A stretch of 64,000 bases of DNA, from assembly GCF_001761485.1 (NCBI RefSeq), contig NC_090775.1:3479001-3543000 (forward strand), read 5' to 3'. The position numbers and the translations under genes are program-made. The notes under the pieces are model-generated. The model was not told the origin of the DNA. It did not search any database and saw only the letters and a list, made by a program, of their open reading frames with translations. Shown here one piece after another: positions 30,230 through 41,057 of this stretch. The stretch comes from Yarrowia lipolytica (taxonomy: Eukaryota > Ascomycota > Dipodascomycetes > Dipodascales). Positions within the stretch are counted from its first letter, which is position 1. Each line of letters begins with the position of its first letter.

Positions 30230-31306
30230 ATGGCTCTCTTTGACCTCATTGATATTGGGTGTACCCACCTACTCAATCGGGTGTCGATGACACCTCTTAC
30301 TTTACTACTCTCTGTCCACGATGGAGTGCCTTCAAATATTCCGATACCGTACATACTATGTTCAACGATCGCACAAATCCGGACGCAGATGACTTGGAAG
30401 CCAACTATGTGTTTCCTGGTGCTAGACACTTTCCTTAGAGTCAGCGTCTGGACTGAGAAACAGATAAGGCCGTGGGAAGAGCTTTTTGTCGTTCTCCATG
30501 CTAGATAGTGCAAGTTGTACGTGCCATTGAGGGTTGTGGGACAAACTGTCAGCTACCCGGTGCTGCAGACTTTCCTGTAGTGGATCCCGCTGCTATTGTT
30601 CAGAAGATAGATCAAGGCTGTGAGTGAGGACGAGATTAAGCAGAAGATCTGCCATTATGCGATAGCAGCCGAAAAAGCCATTAAAGCTGAAGCCGGCGGA
30701 GTTGAAATTCCCGAGGCTCAGGGATACTTGCCGGATCAATTCATCCACTGGAACTTCAAGGAACTGATGAACCCATACGGAAGAAGGAATGAAAATAGAT
30801 GCAGGTTCAGTTTGAATATTGTTGATGCTGTTTCGACGGCTAGTAGGACGGCCAAGACTGTCATTCGACTTTCTCCCTGGGCTTGTGTGCAGGATATGGC
30901 TGCTCACCAAACCAAGTCTTCGCCAACGTTCGTATTTATTTTCCGAGAACTCCAAAAACGAGCAGGTCATCATGGTCAGAAGCTCGCGTTTTTGCATCTT
31001 GTTGATCTCCGGATCTAGGTATCAGTCGAAAAGAGCAGGAACAGAAAGAGTGACAAGTCCATGAGCCATTCAGAGAGACTTGAAAGGACCTCTAGTGGAA
31101 GCAGGAGGTTTTAGTCAGAAACCCCGGAAGTTTGTGAGGAATACCCGTTGACTCTCGTTGCCACTGGAAGATACTTGATCAGCATTCCTGACTAGGTCGA
31201 GAGACTCGAGAAGATGAAGATATTCACTCCGTACAACATCGACACCTTTTACACGACACTGACAAAGAGTGCTCCACTGATTATCCTTTTATCCAAGTAA
31301 AAGTAT
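30230..31306 (+). pseudogene. Old Yellow Enzyme (NADPH dehydrogenase) pseudogene
   Basis: One continuous frame from ATG 30230 reads as a degraded Old Yellow Enzyme along almost the whole family length. The N terminus has LIDIGCTHLLNRVSMTPLT, where the family has PIKIGN-ELKNRVVMAPLTR. Then come VWTEKQIRPWEEL, a degraded QLW-LGR segment, SEDEIKQKICHYAIAAEKA, and GVEIPEAQGYLPDQF (family GVEIHxAxGYLLxQF; the substrate-binding His is Pro). NPYGRRNENRCRFSLNIVDAV, TVIRLSPWACVQDM, LAFLHLVDLRI, LVATGRYLISIPD, VERLEKMKIFTPYNIDTFY complete it. Six in-frame TAG codons interrupt it (30506, 30578, 30608, 31016, 31112, 31193). A late +1/-1 shift would be needed to reach the family-like ending TDYPFIQ. Several short deletions are apparent. 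OYEs are FMN enzymes that reduce enones with NADPH; this copy is surely inactive. Confidence 0.88.
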
Positions 31307-31977
31307 AGAAGAAATACTACGAATCAGGTCGCCATCATGGTACATTTTTTTAATGGAATAAATGGTGTTTTTAATGGAATAAATTCCGGTATTTTTTCTA
31401 CAGACAAGATCATTAACTGATAATTAACTAATTTATCAACTAATTAAGCTCATTTACTCTAGTGACAAGTTGTATTGTAATAAGACGCGTAAAAAATAAA
31501 ACTAGTAAACCACTGGGTGTTAATAGAAGCAGATAACTGAATTCTCGTAATGAATCAGCCTCTACAAGCCGTATTCTTTTCCTCAAAGTACTGATACCTG
31601 CACATACTTGTACTCGTACACCGGTACTGTACTCATACTTGTATCGTTCGTAGGTAGTAACTGCACAACTCTGCACTCAACTTAAAGCATACATTATCAG
31701 GCCCAATCAAGTTCGATCTCCCCTTACCCTGGCTCTATAGCTTCTTGCTGTCAAGCCACAAGCCACAAGCCACAATGAGTTAAAGCAGTTTAGCGAGACG
31801 GGGAGAGAGCACGATTGTGGCTAGTATGACTAGTTACATGGTGGTCACGTGATCTCTTAATAAACAAAGTCCCTGAGGGATTGCGCCCCTACGCTCTCCT
31901 CCTCGTACCACCTATCCTCTCTCCACCCACATCACATGACATGACGTCCCAGCTGCAGCTTGCTTCTCTTCTCTAAC
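31307..31977. other. MET22 promoter region
   Basis: 671 bp between the relic and MET22, including an AT-rich segment with duplicated TTTTTAATGGAATAAA, a short (AGCCACA)3 run near 31750 and a TCACGTGA element at 31845. No gene is seen. Confidence 0.5.
31845..31852. promoter_or_regulatory. TCACGTGA element upstream of MET22
   Basis: A perfect palindrome, 126 bp upstream of the first in-frame ATG and 177 bp upstream of the second. TCACGTGA is the known Cbf1-Met4 binding core at yeast sulfur genes, and MET22 serves sulfate assimilation, so a regulatory role is plausible. CACGTG is also common elsewhere in this window. Confidence 0.5.
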
Positions 31978-33048
31978 ATGCTTCGACTACGGCAACTTCA
32001 TCACTTGACGAACTTCAAAACCAGCAGTATGAGCCAATATTCCGCCGAACTCAAGGTCGCCAAGGACGCTGTGCGACGAGCCAGTGCTCTGGCTGCTTCA
32101 ATCGCTTCCACCATCGCCACAGACACATCTGGACAGGTGACCAAAAGCGACACTAGTCCTGTGACTGTTGCGGACTACGGAGCCCAGGCTATCATCATTG
32201 GAACCATCAAGAAGGCCTTCCCCAGTGATCCCGTGGTTGGAGAGGAGGACGCCGACGTGCTTCGAAAGGACGAGGGTCTACGAACCAAGGTGTGGGATCT
32301 GGTCAAAGGCCATCGAAGCTCCTCCGCCGACGCCCTCGACGACACAAACGCTATGCTCGACGCCATTGACTGGGGCAAGTACGAGGGAGGCAACACTGGC
32401 CGAATGTGGGCTCTTGATCCCATTGATGGTACCAAGGGATTCCTTCGAGGAGGTCAGTATGCCGTTTGTCTTGCTCTGATTGTTGATGGCCATGTCAAGG
32501 TCGGTGTCATTGGATGTCCCAATTTGAGCACGATCCCCACTCAGGTTGCCACTCAGGAAAAAAAAGATCTGGGTGTTCTTGCTAGCGCCATCAAGGACCA
32601 AGGAGCTTTCATTGAGCCCCTCAGTGGGGAGTCAGACCCCTCTCCCATCCACTTCCGACACCTCCACAACACTGCCGAAGCTACCTTCTGCGAGTCTGTC
32701 GAGGCCGGCCACTCTTCCCATTCCGATCAGGCACAGATCGCCCAGAAGCTCGGCATCACAAAGGAGGGCGTTCGAATGGATTCCCAGGCAAAGTACGTGG
32801 CTGTGTCGCGAGGACAGGCCGACATCTATCTCCGACTGCCTGTCAGCGCCACCTACCAGGAGAAGATCTGGGACCATGCCAGTGGAAACATTCTTGTTAC
32901 CGAGGCCGGAGGAACCGTCACCGACAAGGACGGCAACGCTCTCAACTTTGGCGTGGGCCGAACCCTCAAGGAGAACAAGGGCGTGATTGTGGCCGAAAAG
33001 TCCATCTTCCCTAAGGTGCTGGAGGCTGTCAAGCAGGTTCTTGGTTGA
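31978..33048 (+). CDS. MET22: 3'(2'),5'-bisphosphate nucleotidase (Met22/Hal2)
   Basis: The enzyme hydrolyses 3'-phosphoadenosine 5'-phosphate to AMP, clearing a by-product of sulfate assimilation, and is a known lithium/sodium-sensitive target. From ATG 31978 it has 356 residues. Metal-site motifs are all present: VGEED (Glu89-Glu90), LDPIDGTKGFLRGGQ (Asp147, Asp150) and the late IWDHASGNILVTEAGG. VKVGVIGCPNL and DSQAKYVAV also match. A second ATG at 32029 starts MSQYSAELKVAKDAV, which aligns with the usual family start (339 residues). The extra 17 residues, MLRLRQLHHLTNFKTSS, are basic, without acids, and resemble a targeting peptide. I span from the first ATG; the second may be the main start for a cytosolic form. 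Confidence 0.93.
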   Translation: MLRLRQLHHLTNFKTSSMSQYSAELKVAKDAVRRASALAASIASTIATDTSGQVTKSDTSPVTVADYGAQAIIIGTIKKAFPSDPVVGEEDADVLRKDEGLRTKVWDLVKGHRSSSADALDDTNAMLDAIDWGKYEGGNTGRMWALDPIDGTKGFLRGGQYAVCLALIVDGHVKVGVIGCPNLSTIPTQVATQEKKDLGVLASAIKDQGAFIEPLSGESDPSPIHFRHLHNTAEATFCESVEAGHSSHSDQAQIAQKLGITKEGVRMDSQAKYVAVSRGQADIYLRLPVSATYQEKIWDHASGNILVTEAGGTVTDKDGNALNFGVGRTLKENKGVIVAEKSIFPKVLEAVKQVLG

Positions 33049-36000
33049 AGGAAAAGGGTAAGGCTAGTGCAAGGCTGAAAGAGAATCGGCAGTGGTTGTA
33101 TATACATTATTGAGTATTGAGAGTTGAAGATGATATGTGGACGTACAAGAGTTGCATTATGGGCCTGTCCAAAGACGAGACTGCGATATCGGAGCTGCGA
33201 CTTGTGGGAGATAACATGGAGTATGGCTTTGGTAGATGAGCTTTGGTAGATGAGCTTTGGTAGATGAGCTTTGGTAGAATGACAGTTTTGTAGCAATGAC
33301 CCTTTTACTGCCCACGATTCACTTTGACTCTACAGTATATCATTATGAAGATCCATGAGCAAGCCCTCCATAAGGAGAGCCTACAAGTACATTACCGATA
33401 CTTGTATGTCAAGTCGTATTCTGAACATCAAAGGAATGTCTTAGTTGTGAAGTCACGACGCTCAGTTATATCGAGAGAAACTCATAGTTGTCGGACAAGA
33501 CCTTTGATCCCCTTAACCGGTTCTGCTGTTGGTTTTTATTACATAACGATGTCGATTAACTGGTTTTTACTGGCTCGATTCCAATTGCAGATGGTCTATC
33601 TATAAGAAAACTACATCCAACTCTCGGATACCCTTACAGAATGTACACCAATATTGTACGGCAGTGAACACTCAACCCTTCAATGTACACGGTAAATGGT
33701 TCACTTTTGAAGCTTTGAATGTTAGCTATTTCCGGTGCAGTGTACCTTGGTTCCAGCCTCCTCTACGACAAGTATGGCAGTCCTCAACATCAGCCACCCT
33801 CGGACATTGGACACTGGTCTCGTGGCTAATTTCCGATTGTGGCTTGTGTGCCTGGCTTGTCTGGAACTCTAATATTTTTTCGACGTTATTTCCAGGAGCC
33901 GATACAATAACAAGCCGAAAAATTACATCACATGCATAATTAGGGGTCTGGAGTTGGTTGAGCCGAGATTTCGGGGTGTCCAAGAGATTGCACTGAGAGC
34001 GAGCGTACAGGTGGCGTGTCCCATGGGGGTCACGTGACGTCTCATCGTTCCGATCTCTCCTCTCAGGTTTATCCAGAGCGTGTTCTTTCCCTAAACACGA
34101 AACGCGTTTTCAATTAAACGTCTCGGAACACACCGGCTGAGCGGGAACTCTAAGTAGCCGGTTCGGCGTTCTAAAGTTCAGGATCAAGAGAAACTTTTAG
34201 CTTAGCTCAACTCTTTGTTTGAGCTTCGGTTGGTGATTAGCCGGTCGGAAAATGTGCCAAAAAGAGTGCCAAAACCAACACTTTCAAAGTGTTGAGTTGA
34301 TCTGTGATACAAGACAGATAATAGATGGAACCGCTTGGGCAAATGCCCGAGAATCTTGTACAATTTCTAGTTCATTTATGCTGATTTTATTCCCTATGGT
34401 TCTCGCAATGCCAACTTTGACTGCGCTTGTACTCCTAAAACACCTTCCTCGGTTTTCGCCGTTCTCGCACATCTTCCAAAATCCACCTTATCCCCCACAT
34501 CCAGCAGCACGTACACATGCGGAAATACCTTAACCATCTCTCATGATCGTTTGGACTGGATTTTGGATGGATTGGGTGCATTAGTGCCGGAGTTAGAGCG
34601 AAATGTTGGAATGCGACATTTTACACTCAACTAAACAACATCTATTAGTTGGCAACCTTAACTATTACTTAAAAGTAACTGTAACTCCACTGTCTAAACA
34701 GAGTGCACTGTATATATTCTGGAACCAGATGTGCCGTTTGTCAGGGGAGGGAGGAGGAAAAACAAATAACATTCAATTTAGATACCGACACGAAACGTTT
34801 ACAGGGCTGTATTATGGCTGGTACAGGGTTGTCATTTTAATGACTCACCTGTGGTGGCCAGTAATCGAACACGATAGTATTGTATATACAAGCTGAATAT
34901 AGCCATAGGGGGAGCAGATAATAGCCTTGACTAATCAGCACGTGAAGCAACTGTTATGATGTCTCAGCAACTGTCTTTGGATGACGTGTGTTGTCTGGTA
35001 AAAGGGGTGTCTTACTTCGGATAATCGTTCGGTTGATTTATATATGCACAAGAATAAGTAGACGTTGACAAACCGAGGAATATGAGCGCCATTGGATCCG
35101 CTCTTGCAGTAAATTGACACAATTGAGTCACGTGTATCCAATGGTTACCACGTGATTTCGCTAGCTCCACTACAATATCTCATGTTACCCTCTTGTCCGT
35201 GTATCAATGTCTCACCTCATCGCTATGAACGTTGCTACAAGCACTTGGTTTACACGTGATGCAATAACTGCTGGACAGGCGTCGTCACTTATCCCCAGAG
35301 AACAATAGAGCCTTGTATTGTCGTTAATATCACAGCAGTATTTTTCTTTATTATATTCGGCGCTAATTAGCGTCGCATGTCTGGATTGCCAAAAGAATTT
35401 CGGAAATATCCGCTGGAGAGGTCGAGAGGATAAAAACAAAACTACGAGGTCACAGGACTCAATGATCGGTCAGTAACGCAGCCGCGATCATGTCCACGTT
35501 GGCCCTTGTCTTTCAGATCCTTCTTTTAAACTCATTGAGTGGTGTTTTGATTTTCTGATTTCTTGTTTAAATTTTTTTCCACTATCGAAACTCAAATGGC
35601 TCTTTGTCCAGACAACAAATAACGAAAAAAAAGGCCGCAAAAGCATGTTGCTCAGGCGTCAGTCAAAAAACAATGGGGTTTGGGAGAGAACTTCACGTCG
35701 CAGTCACGTGAGGGATCTTGACGCGGTATTAAGGAGTTGTTTGGAGAAATGGTTTCTATAATGAGATAGGGGAGTCTGAGTCAAACAAATAGTACTCCAT
35801 GTTGTTCTCTGTGGCCGATTGTATTAAATTGGTAACCTTCTTGTGGTCACGAAGCAAATTGGGTCTGTTAGAAGGGCTGAAAATTTGTTAACTACAGATC
35901 TCTACCTCTGTTAGCTTTTAGTTGGGACCTTACTTGAGGTATATGCAGTAGGGACGAAGTAGAACCTCTGATATACAGAACAAAAAAGATCCGAAATACT

Positions 36001-36393
36001 ATGCAAAAGCTCAAAGACTCTCACAAATGAATTTATCACCCCTTAAAATATAAATCACCCCCAGTGCGTGCTTTTTTACTCCCTAGAGTCCAATATCAAT
36101 AGATGAATCTTCACAACAAGAACAGTCCAAGAAGACACTGCACAACCCATCAGGACCACCTCGGACGGTCTGGATTCAGTCGTATCTATTTGATTCCCTC
36201 CAGGACGTAGGGAGATCAAGACTACTACTGGTTGATCTGACGCTACGCTCTATTACATCGTGGAAGAAGAAACACAGGGTGTGCCACTGATCTCACACCC
36301 TCGAGCCGCGCTCTTGTGTGATGGGATCCACTCCATGTTTTCGTGCTTCGCTCTCACGCACTTTCGTGTTCTTTGGTGTTATAAATAAATACA
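33049..36393. other. Intergenic, 3.3 kb, E-box-rich, no gene recognised
   Basis: This convergent gap lies between MET22 and the orphan gene at 36.4 kb. It contains CACGTG at 34031, 34939, 35129, 35149, 35253 and 35705. Open frames are under about 100 codons and lack domain features. I see no tRNA or snRNA signature. A CTGGTTGATCT word at 36228 resembles the start of 18S rRNA but the match stops there. Confidence 0.5.
33226..33278. repeat. 14-bp tandem repeat, 3.8 units
   Basis: GCTTTGGTAGATGA is repeated perfectly three times, plus eleven bases of a fourth copy, about 180 bp downstream of the MET22 stop. It may lie in or just beyond its 3' UTR. There are too few copies, and no spacers, for a CRISPR. 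Confidence 0.95.
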
Positions 36394-37389
36394 TTAAGCA
36401 ATAATTTGCTCATCTAGATCGTAAAAAATATCCTCCAGATTCAGCTCCTTGGGCTGTGTGATTCCCGAGTCCTGCCATTCCAGATCGTCGGGCCAAAAGT
36501 CCAAGTTAGGCTGCGAAATGTCCAGACTCAGGCTCATGTCGAGGCTCATGTCCAGAGTCGTTGCTGGAGTCAGCATCATGTCCAGCGATGAGTCGGTCGA
36601 CACGTCTGACGACTTGCGTTTTGTGGGGAGCGATAACGACGAAGGAGATATGGTCGTGTTGACGGCGGCTGTGGAAGAGGCCTTGGTGTTGGAGGTGTTA
36701 GCGGAGGCTGTCTTGGAGGCTCGTCGCACGACTGACGGTGTCTGTGTGACGGCCGAGGGGGCAACCGTGGTGGGCACTGCGGCGCTGTTGGCGGACGCTC
36801 CACCCACGGACTTTGCTCGCTTTTTGGGCCGGATAGGCACCACGGGCTTGGGGAGCAACGGACGCAATACCGGAGCGGGAGCAATGGCTATGGGGCCATT
36901 GGTGGCCACGGGAGGGGACCGACGGCGGTTAGTCTGCGTTTTCTTGTACAGTTTGGTGGGCGGTTTTTCCGACAGTTTTCGCGCCAGGCTTTGTGCCGGG
37001 GTGAGGGACTTGCCCGAGGCAGACGGCGCGCCAACTGCGATAGACGTGGTTGCTGCTGTTGTGGTGGACACTGTGGTGCTAGCAGTAGCGGTGATGGTGG
37101 TGGTGGTGGTGGTGGTGGGAGCAGCAGTGATTAGAGGAGCAACGACGGTAGCTGAACATGTGTTTGTGTCGGTTATGTTTGTGTCGTCGACCAGGCCTTC
37201 GACAAAGCCCGCCAATTGGGCCTTGAGAGAGGCCTCGGTGTCGGTTAGTGATGAGTCGTCCGTTGGGTGGGCCGGATTCGAGGCCGATGTGTTTGTGTCT
37301 GCCGGCGAAGACACGTCGCTCAATGGACTGCCATTTCTGTCAAAGGTGTCCGAGTCGTGGCCTGGAGACGGCGATTCCGAGTCGGTCAT
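36394..37389 (-). CDS. Orphan Thr/Ser-rich protein with acidic C terminus
   Basis: I do not recognise this 331-residue protein. It starts at ATG 37389 (MTDSESPSPGHDSD), since the open frame upstream has only a TTG. The N-terminal third is Ser/Asp/Thr-rich, followed by a polythreonine tract from an (ACC)n-type repeat (about residues 90-120). A basic, Pro-rich centre follows (LYKKTQTNRRRSPP about 150-163; RPKKRAKS about 190). The C terminus is acidic and hydrophobic (LDFWPDDLEWQDSG, LEDIFYDLDEQ). Basic centre plus acidic-aromatic tail resembles a transcriptional activator layout, but this is inference. The complementary strand carries an equally long open frame; I prefer the minus strand because its ends and acidic tail look protein-like. 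Confidence 0.6.
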   Translation of the reverse strand: MTDSESPSPGHDSDTFDRNGSPLSDVSSPADTNTSASNPAHPTDDSSLTDTEASLKAQLAGFVEGLVDDTNITDTNTCSATVVAPLITAAPTTTTTTTITATASTTVSTTTAATTSIAVGAPSASGKSLTPAQSLARKLSEKPPTKLYKKTQTNRRRSPPVATNGPIAIAPAPVLRPLLPKPVVPIRPKKRAKSVGGASANSAAVPTTVAPSAVTQTPSVVRRASKTASANTSNTKASSTAAVNTTISPSSLSLPTKRKSSDVSTDSSLDMMLTPATTLDMSLDMSLSLDISQPNLDFWPDDLEWQDSGITQPKELNLEDIFYDLDEQIIA

Positions 37390-40300
37390 GTGGAGCGTAA
37401 AGGGTGTGTTGAGAGAAAGTCGTGATAATGAGAATCTATCTCTTATGCTACAGTCTGCGTGTTTTAGTACAACGTTTTGCACGGACAAGTTTCGGGTGCA
37501 ACAAGAGCCTAATAGACTTCTGGGTTTAAGCTGAGAAAAGAGCTTATTTGGAAAATGCGGAGAGGTTTCTACCGAGTCGGGAAGTCACGTGATTGCGTCC
37601 GGACCATCTGGAATTATATCCTTGGTCTCCATACGGCCCTCTCCAACTTTCTCCCGCCCTCTAAGTCCACTTTTAGCTCTTCCAACGGACATCCCCTTTT
37701 TTCGCACTCTTGCTTCCATCTGCCCCGGGTTTGAGACGCAACGCAGGCGTGAAAAATTGCTGCAACAAAACGGGAAACACACGGGAAAAGCGCTGGGTGC
37801 GTCCCATGCTCGAATTGACGTTTCCCCAGCTGTGTGCATCTCACTTATCGCATCAACACAGCTTTTTCGTGTCTTTACACTCTTGCAACTAGCGTTCGGA
37901 GATAGCAGCCTCGAAGCAGTAAAACTTGGGGTAAGCCGAATATCGTCGGCGGAAAATTGGCCAAAATAAACAAATCGTTCCCGTCGTTGGCACCATTTCT
38001 CACGTAGTTCCACTAGGAGTAAAGTACGAGTACTTGTCGCCCATCCCCAACACGCCAAACCACCAAACCACCACCAAAATCCTTTAACCTCATCCTTCTC
38101 AATTTTAGACGCTGCAATCGTCCGAGAATGTGTTGAAAATTTAAACATTTTAGCCTTGCTACGCCAATTGAGCGAGGGTTATGAGAATGGGAAAACCACA
38201 GACCACATCTTATTCTCCAAGCCATTCTCATTATAACCATGTATTTTGTGTGTTTCCTGCTATTATATTCGATTTAAACCGAAATTTCACTTCTTTGGCT
38301 TTAGTTTCAATGCAGCACTTTTTTTCTTCTTCCTCATCCTCGGCTTTGTCTCCTTGTTAGCACGGTTCAAGGGCAATAGGGTTGCATGTTGACGCTTTCA
38401 CGCAAGCCCATGCATGCAGTTATGCAAGTTTATGCAACCTCTCGGGTCTTTTCGGAACCCCATGTTTACAGGATAATCAACGACCGGATGGGTGGAGATG
38501 TCAAAATAGTAACACCGGACGTTGTATCGTCGGCCCATCACGTGACAGGTACCTGACATGAATAATCACGTCCAACCCGAACATGTGACATGAGTCAAGC
38601 GCCTAGTGCAAGGCCCTACATTCACTTTGTACATATAATACCGCTCATAACCGCTGACATGTATGCACGAAAAAAGTAAACAAATACAGGGATAAACGGG
38701 GGCACGTGACGTGTAGATATTATCGGACTTCTGACGAGGTTATGACCCCAACCAAATTGTTTAGAAGAACGCGACTTCTCCACGACATCTTTCCTCCAAC
38801 GTTCCTGTCTCACCCTTTTTAGCACGTTTCGACGATGAAGATTCCATTCGTTACCACCATCTGGAACTCTACTCCACGTGACTTTAGGTTGCGCATCGCT
38901 GGTCATGGTGAGTCACGTGAAGTAGCCGCCCAATTTCCATTACCTTTACTCGGCGCTGCCACCCCTGCATCCTCTCTCCCAACTAGGAATCCACATATCC
39001 CAAGGAAGAAGTCTAAATTCCGATTAGGCAGTCAAATGGGTAAATAAAGGTTAGGGTAAGAACAGCTCTTCGACCTAGCCCCTACCTCGGCACGTGATAG
39101 TTGCATGATGATGATGCCTCCCAACCTCAAAAGTGGAGCCACTTTTCCAGCCACAGCACCAGCCACATATATCAGCCCCAGGCATGCAGAAAATAACAAA
39201 AACGCGGAGGACAAGAAGAATAGATTCCGGTGGCCCGAACAAGGGGAATGCTGGTGCGGAGAAGAGACAGATAAGTCTTTGCTATTGTCTTCCCTGAGTT
39301 GTTTGATAAGTACGTCATTCACTCCTCGCAGTTCCCTCCACGCTGGTATTCAGGACCTACAAGTAGTGAGCGATGATTAAGTCCCAGATGGCACAGGGAG
39401 GGTTGTCCAGTTGCCGGAATGACGAAGCAGTCATAGGCAACTGTCGGTTTGTTTGTTTTCAATTTCTTGTCTAGTACCACATGTGCGCACATATGCTGGC
39501 ACTCGCAGCGTTTCAGGCGGCAGCTCTTGCTAGACATCATTAATCACAGAGAATGACGTGTATAAATAGCATCGATTTGGGTTGAGACAATGGCTGTCGT
39601 GACCACCATGACGTGGGCTCTGGCGACGAGACGAGTCACGTTGCTATGCGTCATTGTTTCGTTTGAGGGGATGAGGAGGATGCCAAGGACTCCATGAGAG
39701 GGCGGCTGCGTTGTATGTTCAGTATCGTCTTGTAGTTAGACAAAGTGTGTGTCTGGCACTAATGACTTCGATGATACCATGTAGAGTGGAGTGTACAAGT
39801 ACAAGTACGGTACCAGAAGCCACTGTAGACGGATGCCTCTTTGAGATCCATTGGAGTAGGAGTTTTGCTGTAGCTGAGTCTTCCGCTGCAGTTTCATCTT
39901 TGAGGGGCTCATTAGGTGCGGAAGTACATGAACGGAAGCGGAGATACAAGTACAAGTAGTAGTGTCGGTACAACTTGCAGGTGTTCGTATTCATGCGCAA
40001 CAGCTCTTGGAAGAACGGAAAAGATGCAGTGGTGGCATGCGGTGGAACTGCAGAGACTTTCATTGTCTGGCGTTCTTTGTCGAGAGTGCACAGAGGAAGT
40101 AGCCGCTGGGATGGCGGATGTGAAGTGAAAAGGGCAGTACTTTTAGTCTCTGTGTTAGGTCGTGTTAGAAGTTTGAAGTAGATACGAGGGTGCTGTAGTT
40201 CACAGGGTGCGCACTTTCACATTGGAGAGCGGTGGAACTGCGTCGTTGGAGTGGTTGGTGATCAACTTGAAGGCTGTCGGTAGTGCCACACGTGTGCGGT

Positions 40301-41057
40301 GCGACATGAGGATAACATGGAGGTGGTTTGTTGTCAGCATGACAACCTTGTGATGTTGGTTGTGGTTTGTCTGGTACCGTCAGTTGGCGTGTTCAGATTG
40401 GCAGAAGATAAGTGTGTATCTTGATTTCTCAGTGAGGTCATGACTGTGACCTGTCTGCTCCCATAGTTGATTCTGATCGTACTGTGGGTCTCCTGTATGT
40501 CACCTGTACAGGACGATGACTGTTAATGTGCCACAATCTGGTCGCTTCGTGAAACGGCACTTTGGTGTGTGACGGAGGAAGGAGAAGAAGAGAAGACTAG
40601 GTAGAAATTTTTCGTGACACCCAGTTTGTCGCACTTATGCACTTTGGAACAAGGTTCCGGTCGCCCTGGTTACCACAACAGCCCACTTTAAAATAAAATT
40701 AAATTTGCCCCATATTTCGGCTGCGTCCATGATAAGGCTTCGGAAGTGTTCTGCAGCAGCCTGCATAATCATGTCTTAAACTGAATGTTATTCTAAGACA
40801 CTCAATGATGAGGTGTAGAGAGAGACCAGAAGAGAAGTATAGGAAGCAATATGAGAGGGACAGTCCGCTGGAGTATTATAAAACAATACCTTTTGAGCTG
40901 TGTGATGTAGATACAGAGGCTCTCGTGGAAGTAAGGTGAAAAAATAATGTTGTCTCATCTGCGTGTAATAGCGTAATAATCCACCCATAGTTAAATTACT
41001 TACTCAAATCATTATTCATTAAAAAAAACTAAACTAACGTAGCTTGAAGGCTACTTT
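37390..41057. other. Intergenic, 3.7 kb, E-box-rich, no gene recognised
   Basis: This spans the orphan gene's promoter to the 3' end of the transporter gene. It contains CACGTG at 37586, 38539, 38703, 38875, 38914 and 39091, and runs of ACAAGTAC near 39795 and 39948. An ATG at 38835 is followed at 38908 by GTGAGTC, a donor-like word, but I found no matching acceptor and second exon. Frames at 37585-38148 and 37589-37969 overlap on opposite strands and look non-coding. Confidence 0.5.

Noticed and set aside
33226-33278. Short direct repeats considered as a CRISPR
   Set aside because: Contiguous 14-bp units without spacers in a eukaryotic context; a minisatellite.
36228-36238. CTGGTTGATCT, like the start of 18S rRNA
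   Set aside because: Similarity stops after about eleven bases; chance match.
36449-37534. Long plus-strand open frame opposite the 36.4-kb orphan gene
   Set aside because: It mirrors low-complexity codons of the minus-strand frame and has no protein-like ends; kept only as a finding to test.
37585-38148. 187-codon minus frame upstream of the orphan gene
   Set aside because: Overlaps an opposite-strand frame, Cys/Trp-rich composition unlike the real genes here.
38835-38920. Possible first exon with GTGAGTC donor
   Set aside because: No matching branch-point/acceptor leading to a coherent second exon was found.
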